Shown here in pieces: positions 1 to 7,674 of a stretch of 64,000 nt of DNA. Made by a program: the position numbers and the translations under genes. The DNA is taken from assembly GCF_900102745.1 (NCBI RefSeq), contig NZ_FMZF01000002.1:186001-250000 (forward strand). Direction: 5' to 3'. The stretch's first letter is position 1. Each line of letters opens with the position of its first letter. The notes beneath the pieces are model-generated. The model was given only the letters and a program-made list of their open reading frames with translations, did no database searches and was not told the DNA's origin. Source of the DNA: Geodermatophilus telluris. Its GTDB lineage: Bacteria > Actinomycetota > Actinomycetes > Mycobacteriales > Geodermatophilaceae.

Positions 1-218
1 GCCGTGTCGATCGCCGCCTGACACGCGGCGGTGTCGTCCACCTGCCCGTCGCCGACTGCGCCGTGGTCGCGCGGGTCGACGTGAGTCCGCGACGGACCTG
101 GCGGTCGCGGCACGTCGTCCGCCGACACCGCGTGCCCGGTCAGCAGTCCGCCGCCCACCGCAGAACCGCCGAGGGCCAGTGCCCGCCGTCGAGACAGCCG
201 GCGGTCCTCGCTCGTCAT
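1..218 (-). CDS. Tat-exported pectate-lyase-like (right-handed beta-helix) protein, N-terminal part only
   Basis: The reading frame opens at ATG 218 and runs leftward off the window, so only about 72 residues are present. They begin with a twin-arginine signal: SRRRALAL, a hydrophobic Gly/Ala/Leu stretch, then Ala-x-Ala near residue 32. The mature start reads HVDPRDHGAVGDG followed by DDTAACQAAID, which is the classic opening of the pectate_lyase_3 / GH28-like parallel beta-helix family (usual form DFGAxGDGxTDDTxAxQxAID). Export as a folded protein and action on a polysaccharide outside the cell are inferred from the family. It is transcribed in the same direction as the BY-kinase just upstream of it (56-base gap), so it may be a glycan lyase or hydrolase that trims the product of this locus. 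The exact enzyme class cannot be told without the rest of the protein. Confidence 0.8.
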   Translation of the reverse strand, partial: MTSEDRRLSRRRALALGGSAVGGGLLTGHAVSADDVPRPPGPSRTHVDPRDHGAVGDGQVDDTAACQAAIDT

Positions 219-273
219 GTCTCGTCTCGTCCGCTGTGTGCAACGGTGACCGACAGGAGGGGCGGCCGTCTGC

Positions 274-1863
274 TCACGGTCGGTCTGCCGTCTCCTCGTC
301 CTCGGCTGCGCGTGAGGTCGACTGCGGCCGTTCAGCCGACGCGACCGGGCGTCCGTCCCCCGTGCCCGCTGTCGCTGTCCTCCCGTCATCCGCCGATGGA
401 GGACCGTCGACTCCGCTGGCGGCGACAGCGGTCTCGGGAGCGGAACCGTCCGCTGCAGCCGCGCGTCTGCCGGCCCGTGAGCCGGAACGGTGCGCGGAGC
501 GTGGACGGTCCGGCGGGTCGTCGCTGTAGCCGTACGCGTACGCGCCGGTCGTCCGGGCACGAGGCGGGACCATCGTCAGCACGGCGCCCAGCACGCTCGC
601 CCCGACACGGTCGAGGACCTCCCGGCTGGACTCCAGGGCCTCCCGTGGTGTCTTGCCGAAGCGCGCACAGATGACGACCCCGTCGACCCGCGACGCGAGA
701 CCCACGGCGTCGGCCACGGGGAGGAGGGGAGGTCCGTCCACCAGGACCACGTCGCTGCGCGTGCGGAGCTGGGCGAGCACCTGGCTCATCGCCTCAGACG
801 ACAGCAGTTCACCGGGGTTGGGTGCCTTGGGGCCGGACGCGAGGACCTGGAGACGACCGTCGCCGTGCGGCTGGAGCACGTCGTCGAGGTCCGCGGTCCC
901 GCTGAGGATGTTGGTGAGGCCGACACCGGTGACCCTGCCGAGGTAGCGCGCCGCTCGGGGACGGCGGAGGTCGGCCTCGACCAGCGTCACGGACAACCCG
1001 GTCTCACTCAGCGCCAGAGCGAGGTTCACCGTGAGCGTGCTCTTGCCCTCCCCGGCCAGGGGGCTCGAGACGAGGATCACGCGAGGAGGCTGGTCGACGC
1101 GCAGGAACTGGAGGTTGGCGCGCACCTGGCGGAAGCCCTCGGCCACACGGCTGGTGTCGTAGGGGCGCATCACGTGCGCCTCGGCGAGCTGGGCGTCCGT
1201 CACGATGTCCCCGATGACGGGGGCGCCCACGGCCGTGGCGGTCGCGTCGTCGTCCTTCACGGCTGTGTCGCGCCGGCCGCGGAGAACGGCCGCGCCCATC
1301 CCGGCCAGCAGACCCAGCGCAGCGCCGAGGGGGACGTCGCGCGCGGTACGCGGTGAGCTGGGCTCCGTCGGCAGCTCCGGGCTGGCCACGACCGCGATCC
1401 GGACGGGGGAGGTGGTGGCGTCCTCGGGGGTCTCCAGCCGTGTGACGAGCTCACCGAACTCATCCGCCACCGAGGAGGTGATGGCGAGGGCTCGCTCCGG
1501 CTCCGGATCGGTCACCGTGACGTCCAGCAGTACCGTCTCGGGCACGACCGTGGCCTCGATCTGGGACTGGAGTTCATCCGGTGTCGTCGCGAGGTCCAGA
1601 CGGTCGATCACGGTGGCCATGAGGTCCCGGCTCTCGAGCAGCTGGGCGTAGGAGGCCACCCGTTCCTGGGAGAACTGGCTCCCCTGGACGGCGGTGGCCA
1701 GGTCGTCCGTGCCGACCGTGGACACGAACAGCCGGGTGTTGGTCTCGTAGAGCGGGGTCGACGCCATGACGACCGCTGTCGCCAGGCCTGCACCCAGGAG
1801 AGCGCCCAAGACGGCCAGCCACCATCCGGCCCGCAGCGCGCGGATGTACTCGGCGTAGGGCAT
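274..1863 (-). CDS. Wzz-domain / bacterial tyrosine kinase (BY-kinase), polysaccharide co-polymerase
   Basis: A 529-residue inner-membrane protein that would control polysaccharide chain length and autophosphorylate on tyrosine. The Wzz part has a first membrane segment at about residues 14-34, an extracytoplasmic region, and a second membrane segment at about 178-195. The cytoplasmic kinase has the Walker A motif SSPLAGEGKST (266-276), a Walker A' motif VEADLRRPR and a Walker B motif VLVDGPP. A short Tyr cluster (AYAYGYSD) lies near the C-terminus, before a disordered Ser/Ala/Gly tail. I chose ATG 1863 because the conserved Wzz start (MPYAEYIRALRAGWW) begins there and GGAGGGAGA lies about 10 nt upstream; the frame stays open further up but looks non-coding. 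Its likely phosphatase partner is the LMW-PTP at 6937. Confidence 0.9.
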   Translation of the reverse strand: MPYAEYIRALRAGWWLAVLGALLGAGLATAVVMASTPLYETNTRLFVSTVGTDDLATAVQGSQFSQERVASYAQLLESRDLMATVIDRLDLATTPDELQSQIEATVVPETVLLDVTVTDPEPERALAITSSVADEFGELVTRLETPEDATTSPVRIAVVASPELPTEPSSPRTARDVPLGAALGLLAGMGAAVLRGRRDTAVKDDDATATAVGAPVIGDIVTDAQLAEAHVMRPYDTSRVAEGFRQVRANLQFLRVDQPPRVILVSSPLAGEGKSTLTVNLALALSETGLSVTLVEADLRRPRAARYLGRVTGVGLTNILSGTADLDDVLQPHGDGRLQVLASGPKAPNPGELLSSEAMSQVLAQLRTRSDVVLVDGPPLLPVADAVGLASRVDGVVICARFGKTPREALESSREVLDRVGASVLGAVLTMVPPRARTTGAYAYGYSDDPPDRPRSAHRSGSRAGRRAAAADGSAPETAVAASGVDGPPSADDGRTATAGTGDGRPVASAERPQSTSRAAEDEETADRP

Positions 1864-2021
1864 GCGGTTCTTGTCTCCCTCCAGCAGGACGGACGAGGTC
1901 CCACGATCGCAGTCGTCAGCCAACACCGCACGGGAGGCGGCCGCCTCGCCCGAACGGGGGAAGTCGCCGAGTGCGCGCCCGACACCGTCGTCAGGGACAC
2001 GCGCAGGCGGAGCCGGCCTCC

Positions 2022-2027
2022 TACCCT
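2022..2027 (+). promoter_or_regulatory. -10 box (TACCCT) for a leaderless start at 2034
   Basis: TACCCT matches the actinobacterial TANNNT -10 element and ends 6 nt before the GTG at 2034. There is no Shine-Dalgarno sequence before that codon, so transcription probably begins at or next to the start codon. Confidence 0.5.
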
Positions 2028-2033
2028 CCATCT

Positions 2034-3308
2034 GTGCCACAGGCTCCTGCCGGTCGAGCGGACACTGCGCCGCAGGCCCTGAGCGCGGGTTTCGTCCGCG
2101 CCTACGCCGCCATGTGGGTCCTCGGGTTGGGCTTCCTGTGGTGGCCTCTCCTGCTGCTGCGGACCCTCGGCGTGCGCCGGCGTTCCCGCCCACCGCAGTT
2201 CCTACCGGCGGCGATCGTCCTCTGTCTCGCGCTGTCCCTGCTGGTGGCGGTCCTGCGCGGGGCGGAGTTCGGCCGTGTCCTGGGAGCCGGCTACAACATC
2301 GTCGTCTGGGTGAGCCTCCTGGCGCTCACCACCGTGACCATCGACTGGCGGTCGCTGTCGAGGGGGATCGCCCAGCTGGCGGGTCTGCAGAGCATCGCCG
2401 TCCTCGTCGCCCTGGCGACGCACCCTCTCCTGAGCGAACTGCGTCTGCCCGCGGCGTACGTCCTGCCGGGGGCCATCGCCTCCGACCCTGCGTTCGAGAG
2501 CTTCACCACCGTCCGCCTCGTGCGGGTGGACTACTTCGGTGAGACGGTGCTGCGTGCGGCCGGCTTCTTCGGGAACTCGACGTGGGCCGGCGCCCTGGCG
2601 GCGCTCGGGATCCTGGTGACACCTGCGCTCCTGCGCGGCGCTTCCCGGCGGGCCGTCCTCGGCTACGGCGCCCTGCTGGCACTGGACGCGGTCACCCTCT
2701 ACCTGTCCTACTCGCGGAACACCTGGCTCGGTCTGGCCGCCGCCGCGGTGGCGGCAGGCGTGCTCGTCCTGTGGCGGCGCCAGCAGTGGTACCTGCTCAC
2801 CGCCCTGGCTGCCACCACGGTGGGTGCCGCCGTGTACGTCATCAGCACCGTGGACTTCACCGAGCTGTTCGCGAACGTGAACAGCGTCCGTGAGGGGTCG
2901 CTGGACGCGCGGACGGCCATCTACTCGTTGACCTGGCAGGCCGTCGTGGACTCGCCCTTCCCGCTGCTCGGCAGCGGTGTGAAGGAGCGCGTTCCCGGCC
3001 TGGTGGCGAGTCTGGGCACCCACGGCACCTACCTGGGGCTGCTCTACCGCGGTGGTTGGTTGGCCGTCGTCCTCCTCGTCCTCTGGCTGGGCCTGCTCGC
3101 CCTGCGCGCGTGGCGGGCAGGGACGCCGCTCGCCCTCGGTGGGGTCGTCTTCGCGACCGTCTGGTTCGTCGCGGAGGACCTCGACGCGGGCCACCTCGCG
3201 CCCCTGGGCCTCGTCGTCGCGCTCGCGGTCCTCGGAGGGGGGACCGGCTCACGCTCGTCGGTGTCGAGGGACTCTCCCAGGTCCGTCGTGGAACTACCGA
3301 CGCCCTGA
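2034..3308 (+). CDS. O-antigen ligase / Wzy-type polymerase family membrane protein
   Basis: A 424-residue protein with about ten to twelve hydrophobic segments. The signature of the Wzy_C/ligase family (PF04932) is seen as SYSRNTWLG in the middle and, after a large extracytoplasmic loop, LLGSGVKER followed by HGTYLGLLYRGG. It would join lipid-linked glycan repeats or transfer the finished chain on the outer face of the membrane. GTG 2034 is preferred because of the TACCCT box just before it; the frame itself is open from 1971. It is divergent from the BY-kinase, with which it would work. Its last 15 bases overlap the end of the convergent WecG-like gene. Polymerase and ligase cannot be told apart from sequence alone. 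Confidence 0.85.
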   Translation: MPQAPAGRADTAPQALSAGFVRAYAAMWVLGLGFLWWPLLLLRTLGVRRRSRPPQFLPAAIVLCLALSLLVAVLRGAEFGRVLGAGYNIVVWVSLLALTTVTIDWRSLSRGIAQLAGLQSIAVLVALATHPLLSELRLPAAYVLPGAIASDPAFESFTTVRLVRVDYFGETVLRAAGFFGNSTWAGALAALGILVTPALLRGASRRAVLGYGALLALDAVTLYLSYSRNTWLGLAAAAVAAGVLVLWRRQQWYLLTALAATTVGAAVYVISTVDFTELFANVNSVREGSLDARTAIYSLTWQAVVDSPFPLLGSGVKERVPGLVASLGTHGTYLGLLYRGGWLAVVLLVLWLGLLALRAWRAGTPLALGGVVFATVWFVAEDLDAGHLAPLGLVVALAVLGGGTGSRSSVSRDSPRSVVELPTP

Positions 3309-4058
3309 GGTCGCGACCCGGCTGGCACGGCGCACAGCGATCACAGCGGCCAGACGGGCAGTCGTCAGTGCTCCACGTGCGTACCGGCCGAGCAGTCGGC
3401 GTGGGTGTTGCCTGAGCCGCCACACCCACTCCAGGCCTCGTCCCCGGAGAGCGGCCGGCGCACGCTGCTCGTGCCCCACGACGAAGCCGAACCAACCTCC
3501 GCAGGTCAGGTAGACGGCCGGCGGGAGGGCCTCGCGCAACGCGCTCAGGAAGAGCATCTCCCTGGGTGAGCCGAGCCCGACGATCACCACGTCCGGTCGC
3601 GTCGTGTGCAACCGGGCGACCAGGGCGTCCGTGTCCACGTCGTACCCGCTGACCGCGCCGACGACGTCGAGCCCGTGATCACCAGCCAGGCGTTGTCCCG
3701 CGGCTTCGGCCAACCCCGGAGGTCCGCCGATGAGGAAGACGCGACGCCGTCCCGCGTCGGCGTGCGCCTGCAGGACCCTGGGGCCGAGGTCGGTCGTCGG
3801 TGCCCGTTCGACGGAACGCGCACCGCTGAGCCGGGCCAGGAGCACGATGGCTGCCCCGTCGGCATAGGTGAGGTCGCCGGACCGGTAGGCGTCGACCACC
3901 CGCGGGTCCGTCACCGCGTTGAGTCCGCCCACGTGCAACGCGAAGGCCAGGACCGGTGCAGTGGCGGCCTCGGACAGGGCGACGACCACGTCGTCCTCGG
4001 TCGCGTCGACCACGGGCACACCGGCCACGTCGACGGTGGGCAGTCGGGTGCTCGTCAT
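3294..4058 (-). CDS. WecG/TagA/CpsF family glycosyltransferase
   Basis: 254 residues, the usual length of GT26 enzymes that add N-acetylmannosaminuronate, N-acetylmannosamine or a similar sugar to a lipid-linked primer. Family features are visible: a DGAAIVLLARLSG segment (family form DGxGxV), RVFLIGGPPG, and RPDVVIVGLGSPREMLFL before a CGGWFGFVVG segment. It has no membrane helix, and a basic, Arg-rich C-terminus (residues 218-254) could hold it to the membrane. ATG 4058 overlaps the stop of the flippase-glycosyltransferase gene (ATGA), so the two are translationally coupled. Confidence 0.92.
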   Translation of the reverse strand: MTSTRLPTVDVAGVPVVDATEDDVVVALSEAATAPVLAFALHVGGLNAVTDPRVVDAYRSGDLTYADGAAIVLLARLSGARSVERAPTTDLGPRVLQAHADAGRRRVFLIGGPPGLAEAAGQRLAGDHGLDVVGAVSGYDVDTDALVARLHTTRPDVVIVGLGSPREMLFLSALREALPPAVYLTCGGWFGFVVGHEQRAPAALRGRGLEWVWRLRQHPRRLLGRYARGALTTARLAAVIAVRRASRVATSGRR

Positions 4059-6472
4059 CCGGTCCCCCCGGTGATCTGGAGCAGGCGTCCCTCCCAGGAG
4101 ACCTCCTCTGCGGGCAGGTGGGGCAGGACCCCCGGGTCCTCGACCAGGTCGCTGAGGGCGGCCACCGCTGCAGCGTCGTCAGCTGGGAGCGCGGTCACGA
4201 ACCCCGCCAGCGACGCGGGGACGGCGATGCCGCGGACGGCCACGCGGAACCCGACGAGGGCGTTCACGAGCTTGGCCGGGGTGATGGTCCCCGCGCGTGC
4301 GCCCCGATACGCGAGCACGGCCACGCGCCAGTGGTCGATGCGCCGCGGCAACTCGTCGACGGGGACCGAGGGGAGGCACTCGACCCCGGCCGCCGTCAGG
4401 CGTTGACGCGCAGCGGGCGTCTCGATCGGCCCGATCGTCTGCACGCGCACGCCGGCTCGGCTCAACGCGCACAGCAGGTCGATGTCGGTCTCTTCACGGA
4501 CCGCTCCGAACCACCCGGCCACGTGGTCCCGGGCCATCAGGTCCGGCCAGGAGTGCGCGAGGAAGGCGGTGTCGGCTGCGGGGAGCACCACGGGCACCGG
4601 GCGGTGCAGCACGCCCTCGAGCTCGCTGGCCAGCGCCGGGTTGTCGCTGACGACCCGCCACTCGGTCGGTAGGGCGATCTCCGCCTCCCGCGCGCGGCGG
4701 GGTGGGTGCCAGTGCGCCGGCGCGCGCGACCAGTCGACGACCGCGTCATAGGTGACGCGCGCACCGTGCCGGGCGAGTTCGTGCGCGAGACGGAGGTAGG
4801 CCGGCGTCGGCGCGTACAGGACGACGTCCAGGGACGCTCCCCGTCCTGCCTCACGCACCACCCGACGTGCCTGTGCCCGAGCCCATGCACCCGCGGAGAA
4901 CAGGGACAGCGGCGTCGGCCGCACCAACCGCACGGCCGGTGGGGGAGGGGTCGGTGCGGGTCCGAGCTCACCTCCGCGGCGGCGCAGGAGGTGGCCGACG
5001 ATCTGCGCGAGGCTCCTGGGCTGGCTCTCCACGAACACCACGGAGCCGCGGTCGGCGGCCGCGACCGCGATGCTCTGGTGACGTTGCCAGAGATAGTCCC
5101 ACCTCACGGTCGCGAGCAGGACGAGGACGGCGCGGTGTCCCGGTCCGCCGGTCGGGGCCGAGTGGTGGTCGTGCCCGCCCGTCGCGGACGGGCGGTGGTT
5201 GCGACGCCGGACGAACCACGCCAGCGCGGCGTACGCGACCGGCGTCACGGCCGCGATCAGGACGTAGGACCGCGTCGTCACGGCGACCACCAGGGTCACC
5301 ACCATCGTCGCCACCGTGGCCACGAAGGCGGCCACGCCGACGTACCGGGTCAGGCCGAGGTGGGTCGCGCGGGCCTGCGTCTGCAGGAACCAGGCCTGGG
5401 GGACGGCGCTGAGCGCTGCGATGGCAGCGACCGGCCAGAGCGCCTGCGGCTGGTAGGAGGAGGGCAGCAGCACCAGCAGAGCCGGTCCGGCGACCAGCGC
5501 CCCGGCCGTCGCCAGTGCCGTGACGCTGAGCATCTGGTCCCGGCGCGCGGTCGGCTCGTCGCGCATGAGCCCGGGGAGCCAGTGGTTGGTCAGTGCGGTG
5601 CCGGCCAGAGCGGCCAGGTTCCCGACCGCGTACGAAGCCTGATAAGGAGCGAGGGCGGCCGTGCCGAGGGTGGCTCCGATGACCAGCCGGTCGCCCATGG
5701 CGAGTGCCACCGCAGCGGCACCGGAGACGGCGAGAGGCAGCGACAGGGTCACGCGCTGCCGATGAAGTGACGCGGCGGTCCTGCGGAACCAGTCGCGAGG
5801 TGCCCAGCGGAGACTGACGGACACCGCCACGGCCACGCCGACCGTCCAGGTGAGCAGGTACGCCGTGAGCGAGCCGGTCCACAGCGCCGCCGCAGCGGCC
5901 AAGGAGACGGACAGGGGGCCGATGGCCACCGTGAGGGCCGCCCACACGGCGGCGAGACCCCGGGTGGCCACCAGGGTGAGGACGATCGAGGCAACGGCGT
6001 TCAGTGTCCCGAGCAGGCAGACGAAGACGGCGATCCTGCTCCCGGACGCTGCGGCGACCACGGTGCTGACCAGTCCCAGGCCGAGCACCGGAAGGACCGA
6101 GCCACGCTCGAGGTGACGACGAGGCCCGTCCGCGGCCCAACTCGCGACCAGGCCGGGGAGCCCCAGGGCGATCACGGTGGTGGCGATCTGCTGACTTGCT
6201 GCGACCAGGGCGATGTTGCCGTAGTCGCTCCGGCTCAGGGCGCGGGTCAGGACCGGGATGAGGGCCGCACTGATCAGCGCCTGCACCCCAATGGCGACGA
6301 GGTACAACGCCTGCTTGCCCACGAGCCGCGTCGCCAGCTGCCGGCGACGTGAGGTCAGGTCGGGCCCTCGACCTGCAACGGCCACCCGCCGACCTCCGCG
6401 ATCCACCTCCGAAGCCCCCGCTGTCGGAGTCACCTGCCCGGACGATAGATCGTCCGGGCCCCGCGCGCCCAC
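4055..6472 (-). CDS. Wzx-type flippase fused to a C-terminal glycosyltransferase
   Basis: One uninterrupted 805-residue frame. Residues about 50-435 are a polytopic MOP/PST-type polysaccharide flippase (12 or so hydrophobic segments; typical opening ALISAALIPVLTRALSRSDYG). A His/Gly/Pro-rich linker (about 436-450) leads into a soluble domain of about 350 residues. That domain starts with VLLATVRWDYLWQRHQS and has a Rossmann-like fold of the GT4 kind; it contains VSDNPALASEL, PAADTAFL and an AKLVNALVGF segment. No stop or good internal SD separates the halves, so this looks like a true fusion placing glycan addition beside export. Two starts are possible: GTG 6472 with GGAGG rather far upstream, or GTG 6433 with a TATCGT box 8 nt before it (792 aa). 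Confidence 0.85.
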   Translation of the reverse strand: MGARGPDDLSSGQVTPTAGASEVDRGGRRVAVAGRGPDLTSRRRQLATRLVGKQALYLVAIGVQALISAALIPVLTRALSRSDYGNIALVAASQQIATTVIALGLPGLVASWAADGPRRHLERGSVLPVLGLGLVSTVVAAASGSRIAVFVCLLGTLNAVASIVLTLVATRGLAAVWAALTVAIGPLSVSLAAAAALWTGSLTAYLLTWTVGVAVAVSVSLRWAPRDWFRRTAASLHRQRVTLSLPLAVSGAAAVALAMGDRLVIGATLGTAALAPYQASYAVGNLAALAGTALTNHWLPGLMRDEPTARRDQMLSVTALATAGALVAGPALLVLLPSSYQPQALWPVAAIAALSAVPQAWFLQTQARATHLGLTRYVGVAAFVATVATMVVTLVVAVTTRSYVLIAAVTPVAYAALAWFVRRRNHRPSATGGHDHHSAPTGGPGHRAVLVLLATVRWDYLWQRHQSIAVAAADRGSVVFVESQPRSLAQIVGHLLRRRGGELGPAPTPPPPAVRLVRPTPLSLFSAGAWARAQARRVVREAGRGASLDVVLYAPTPAYLRLAHELARHGARVTYDAVVDWSRAPAHWHPPRRAREAEIALPTEWRVVSDNPALASELEGVLHRPVPVVLPAADTAFLAHSWPDLMARDHVAGWFGAVREETDIDLLCALSRAGVRVQTIGPIETPAARQRLTAAGVECLPSVPVDELPRRIDHWRVAVLAYRGARAGTITPAKLVNALVGFRVAVRGIAVPASLAGFVTALPADDAAAVAALSDLVEDPGVLPHLPAEEVSWEGRLLQITGGTG
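6442..6447 (-). promoter_or_regulatory. Possible -10 box (TATCGT) for the flippase fusion gene
   Basis: On the minus strand TATCGT lies 8 nt before GTG 6433. If it is used, the fusion gene is leaderless and starts at 6433 rather than 6472. Confidence 0.35.
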
Positions 6473-6936
6473 GAGGCCCAGCCCGCCCCCCTCCGTCGAG
6501 GAGGTCGGGTCGGACCACTCGACGGGGAGGGGAGCTGGCTCACCGGGGCACGCGCCGGTGTCTGACCAGCGGCCCGCAGGTCCGGCACGTGGACCCGGAG
6601 CTGGTGGCGGGGGACGGCGGTCGCCTGGGCGCCTCGTGACCAGGCCGTCCCGTCCTATCCTCTGTCCTGGTGGCCGGGGGTCCTCGGCACGTCGTCACAC
6701 GAGCCGCACGGGGGTCCGGCCATGACGGTGGTCGAGGGTCGCGACGTCCGGAGCCGTGGCGCGGGACCCGTCGCCAGTGCTGGGTGGGTGCGGTCCACCG
6801 GCCGGACCGAGGGTGCGGGCGACTGGGTCCCCCCCGCCGGCCCCGTCCATCGCGCCGTGCTCGGGACGGCCCTCCGGAGGACCACCGCTGCCGTCCTCCG
6901 TGAGGCCGGACCCCACTGACGTCGCAGGAGCGTCCG
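6473..6936. other. Intergenic region with a likely promoter for the phosphatase gene
   Basis: 464 bases without a convincing gene. A TATCCT box at 6656-6661 reads rightward and could serve the phosphatase gene, which would give a long leader of about 270 nt. A 65-codon frame at 6722-6919 starts with ATG behind a G-rich stretch, but its composition is not protein-like. Confidence 0.4.
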
Positions 6937-7569
6937 TTGCGCCGGGACAGGTCCTCCCCGTCACGTCTCACCGTGCTCCTCGTCTGCACGGGCAACATCT
7001 GCCGCTCCGCACTCGCCGAGCGACTCGGTCGCGCCTACCTCGACGAGGCGCTCGGCGCGCACGCGGACGAGGTCGTGCTGGTCAGCGCTGGTGTGCGTGC
7101 GGTGGTCGGTTCGGCCATGCACCCCCACAGCGCGCTGGTGCTCCGCGGCCTCGGTGGGGATCCGGAGGGGTTCCGGGCCCGACAGATCCGCGCGGCGACG
7201 ACCATCGACGCCGATCTCGTCCTCACGATGACCCGGGAGCACCGCCGCGAGGTCCTGGCGCTGGCTCCGCGCACGCTGTCGCGCACCTTCACGCTCCGGG
7301 AGGCTGCGGACCTCGTCCGCTCGGTCGCCGCCGATCCGCCCGGTGCCGTGCTGGCAGACCGGGCCCGCACCCTGGTGCGCGAGCTCCACGACGCACGTCC
7401 TCGCCGACAGAGCAGCCCTGACGACGACATCCGCGACCCGATCGGCCTCCCGCTGGACGTGCACCAGGAGATCGGTGAGGTCATCGCCGCGGCACTCATC
7501 CCGCTGCTCGAGCGGATCGCAGGGCTGGCCGGACCCCGGACGTCCGCGGACGCCCCTGACGTGGCGTGA
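6937..7569 (+). CDS. Low-molecular-weight protein tyrosine phosphatase
   Basis: 210 residues. The phosphate-binding loop VCTGNICRSA (Cys17 to Arg23, CX5R) is intact near the N-terminus, and the general-acid segment appears late as DDDIRDPIGLP. It would dephosphorylate phosphotyrosine, most likely on the BY-kinase encoded at 274-1863; this pairing is the Wzb/Wzc arrangement known from capsule loci and is inferred here from gene context. The TTG start at 6937 is supported by AGGAG 6 nt upstream (6926-6930). It is longer than the usual 145-160 residues because of an extended C-terminal half with a helix-rich insert. Confidence 0.9.
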   Translation: MRRDRSSPSRLTVLLVCTGNICRSALAERLGRAYLDEALGAHADEVVLVSAGVRAVVGSAMHPHSALVLRGLGGDPEGFRARQIRAATTIDADLVLTMTREHRREVLALAPRTLSRTFTLREAADLVRSVAADPPGAVLADRARTLVRELHDARPRRQSSPDDDIRDPIGLPLDVHQEIGEVIAAALIPLLERIAGLAGPRTSADAPDVA

Positions 7570-7674
7570 GGTCGGCAGCTCCACGTGGAGCACCGCCCCA
7601 TCGACGCAGCGCCGGGACACGAGCCGGCGCCCCAGGATCGGCGGAGGGCGCGGCCGGCTCCGGCGGCTGAGCCC

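Noticed and set aside
6722-6919. A 65-codon plus-strand frame with an ATG between the flippase and phosphatase genes
   Set aside because: Composition is not protein-like and no family is recognised; the G-rich stretch before it is common in this DNA.
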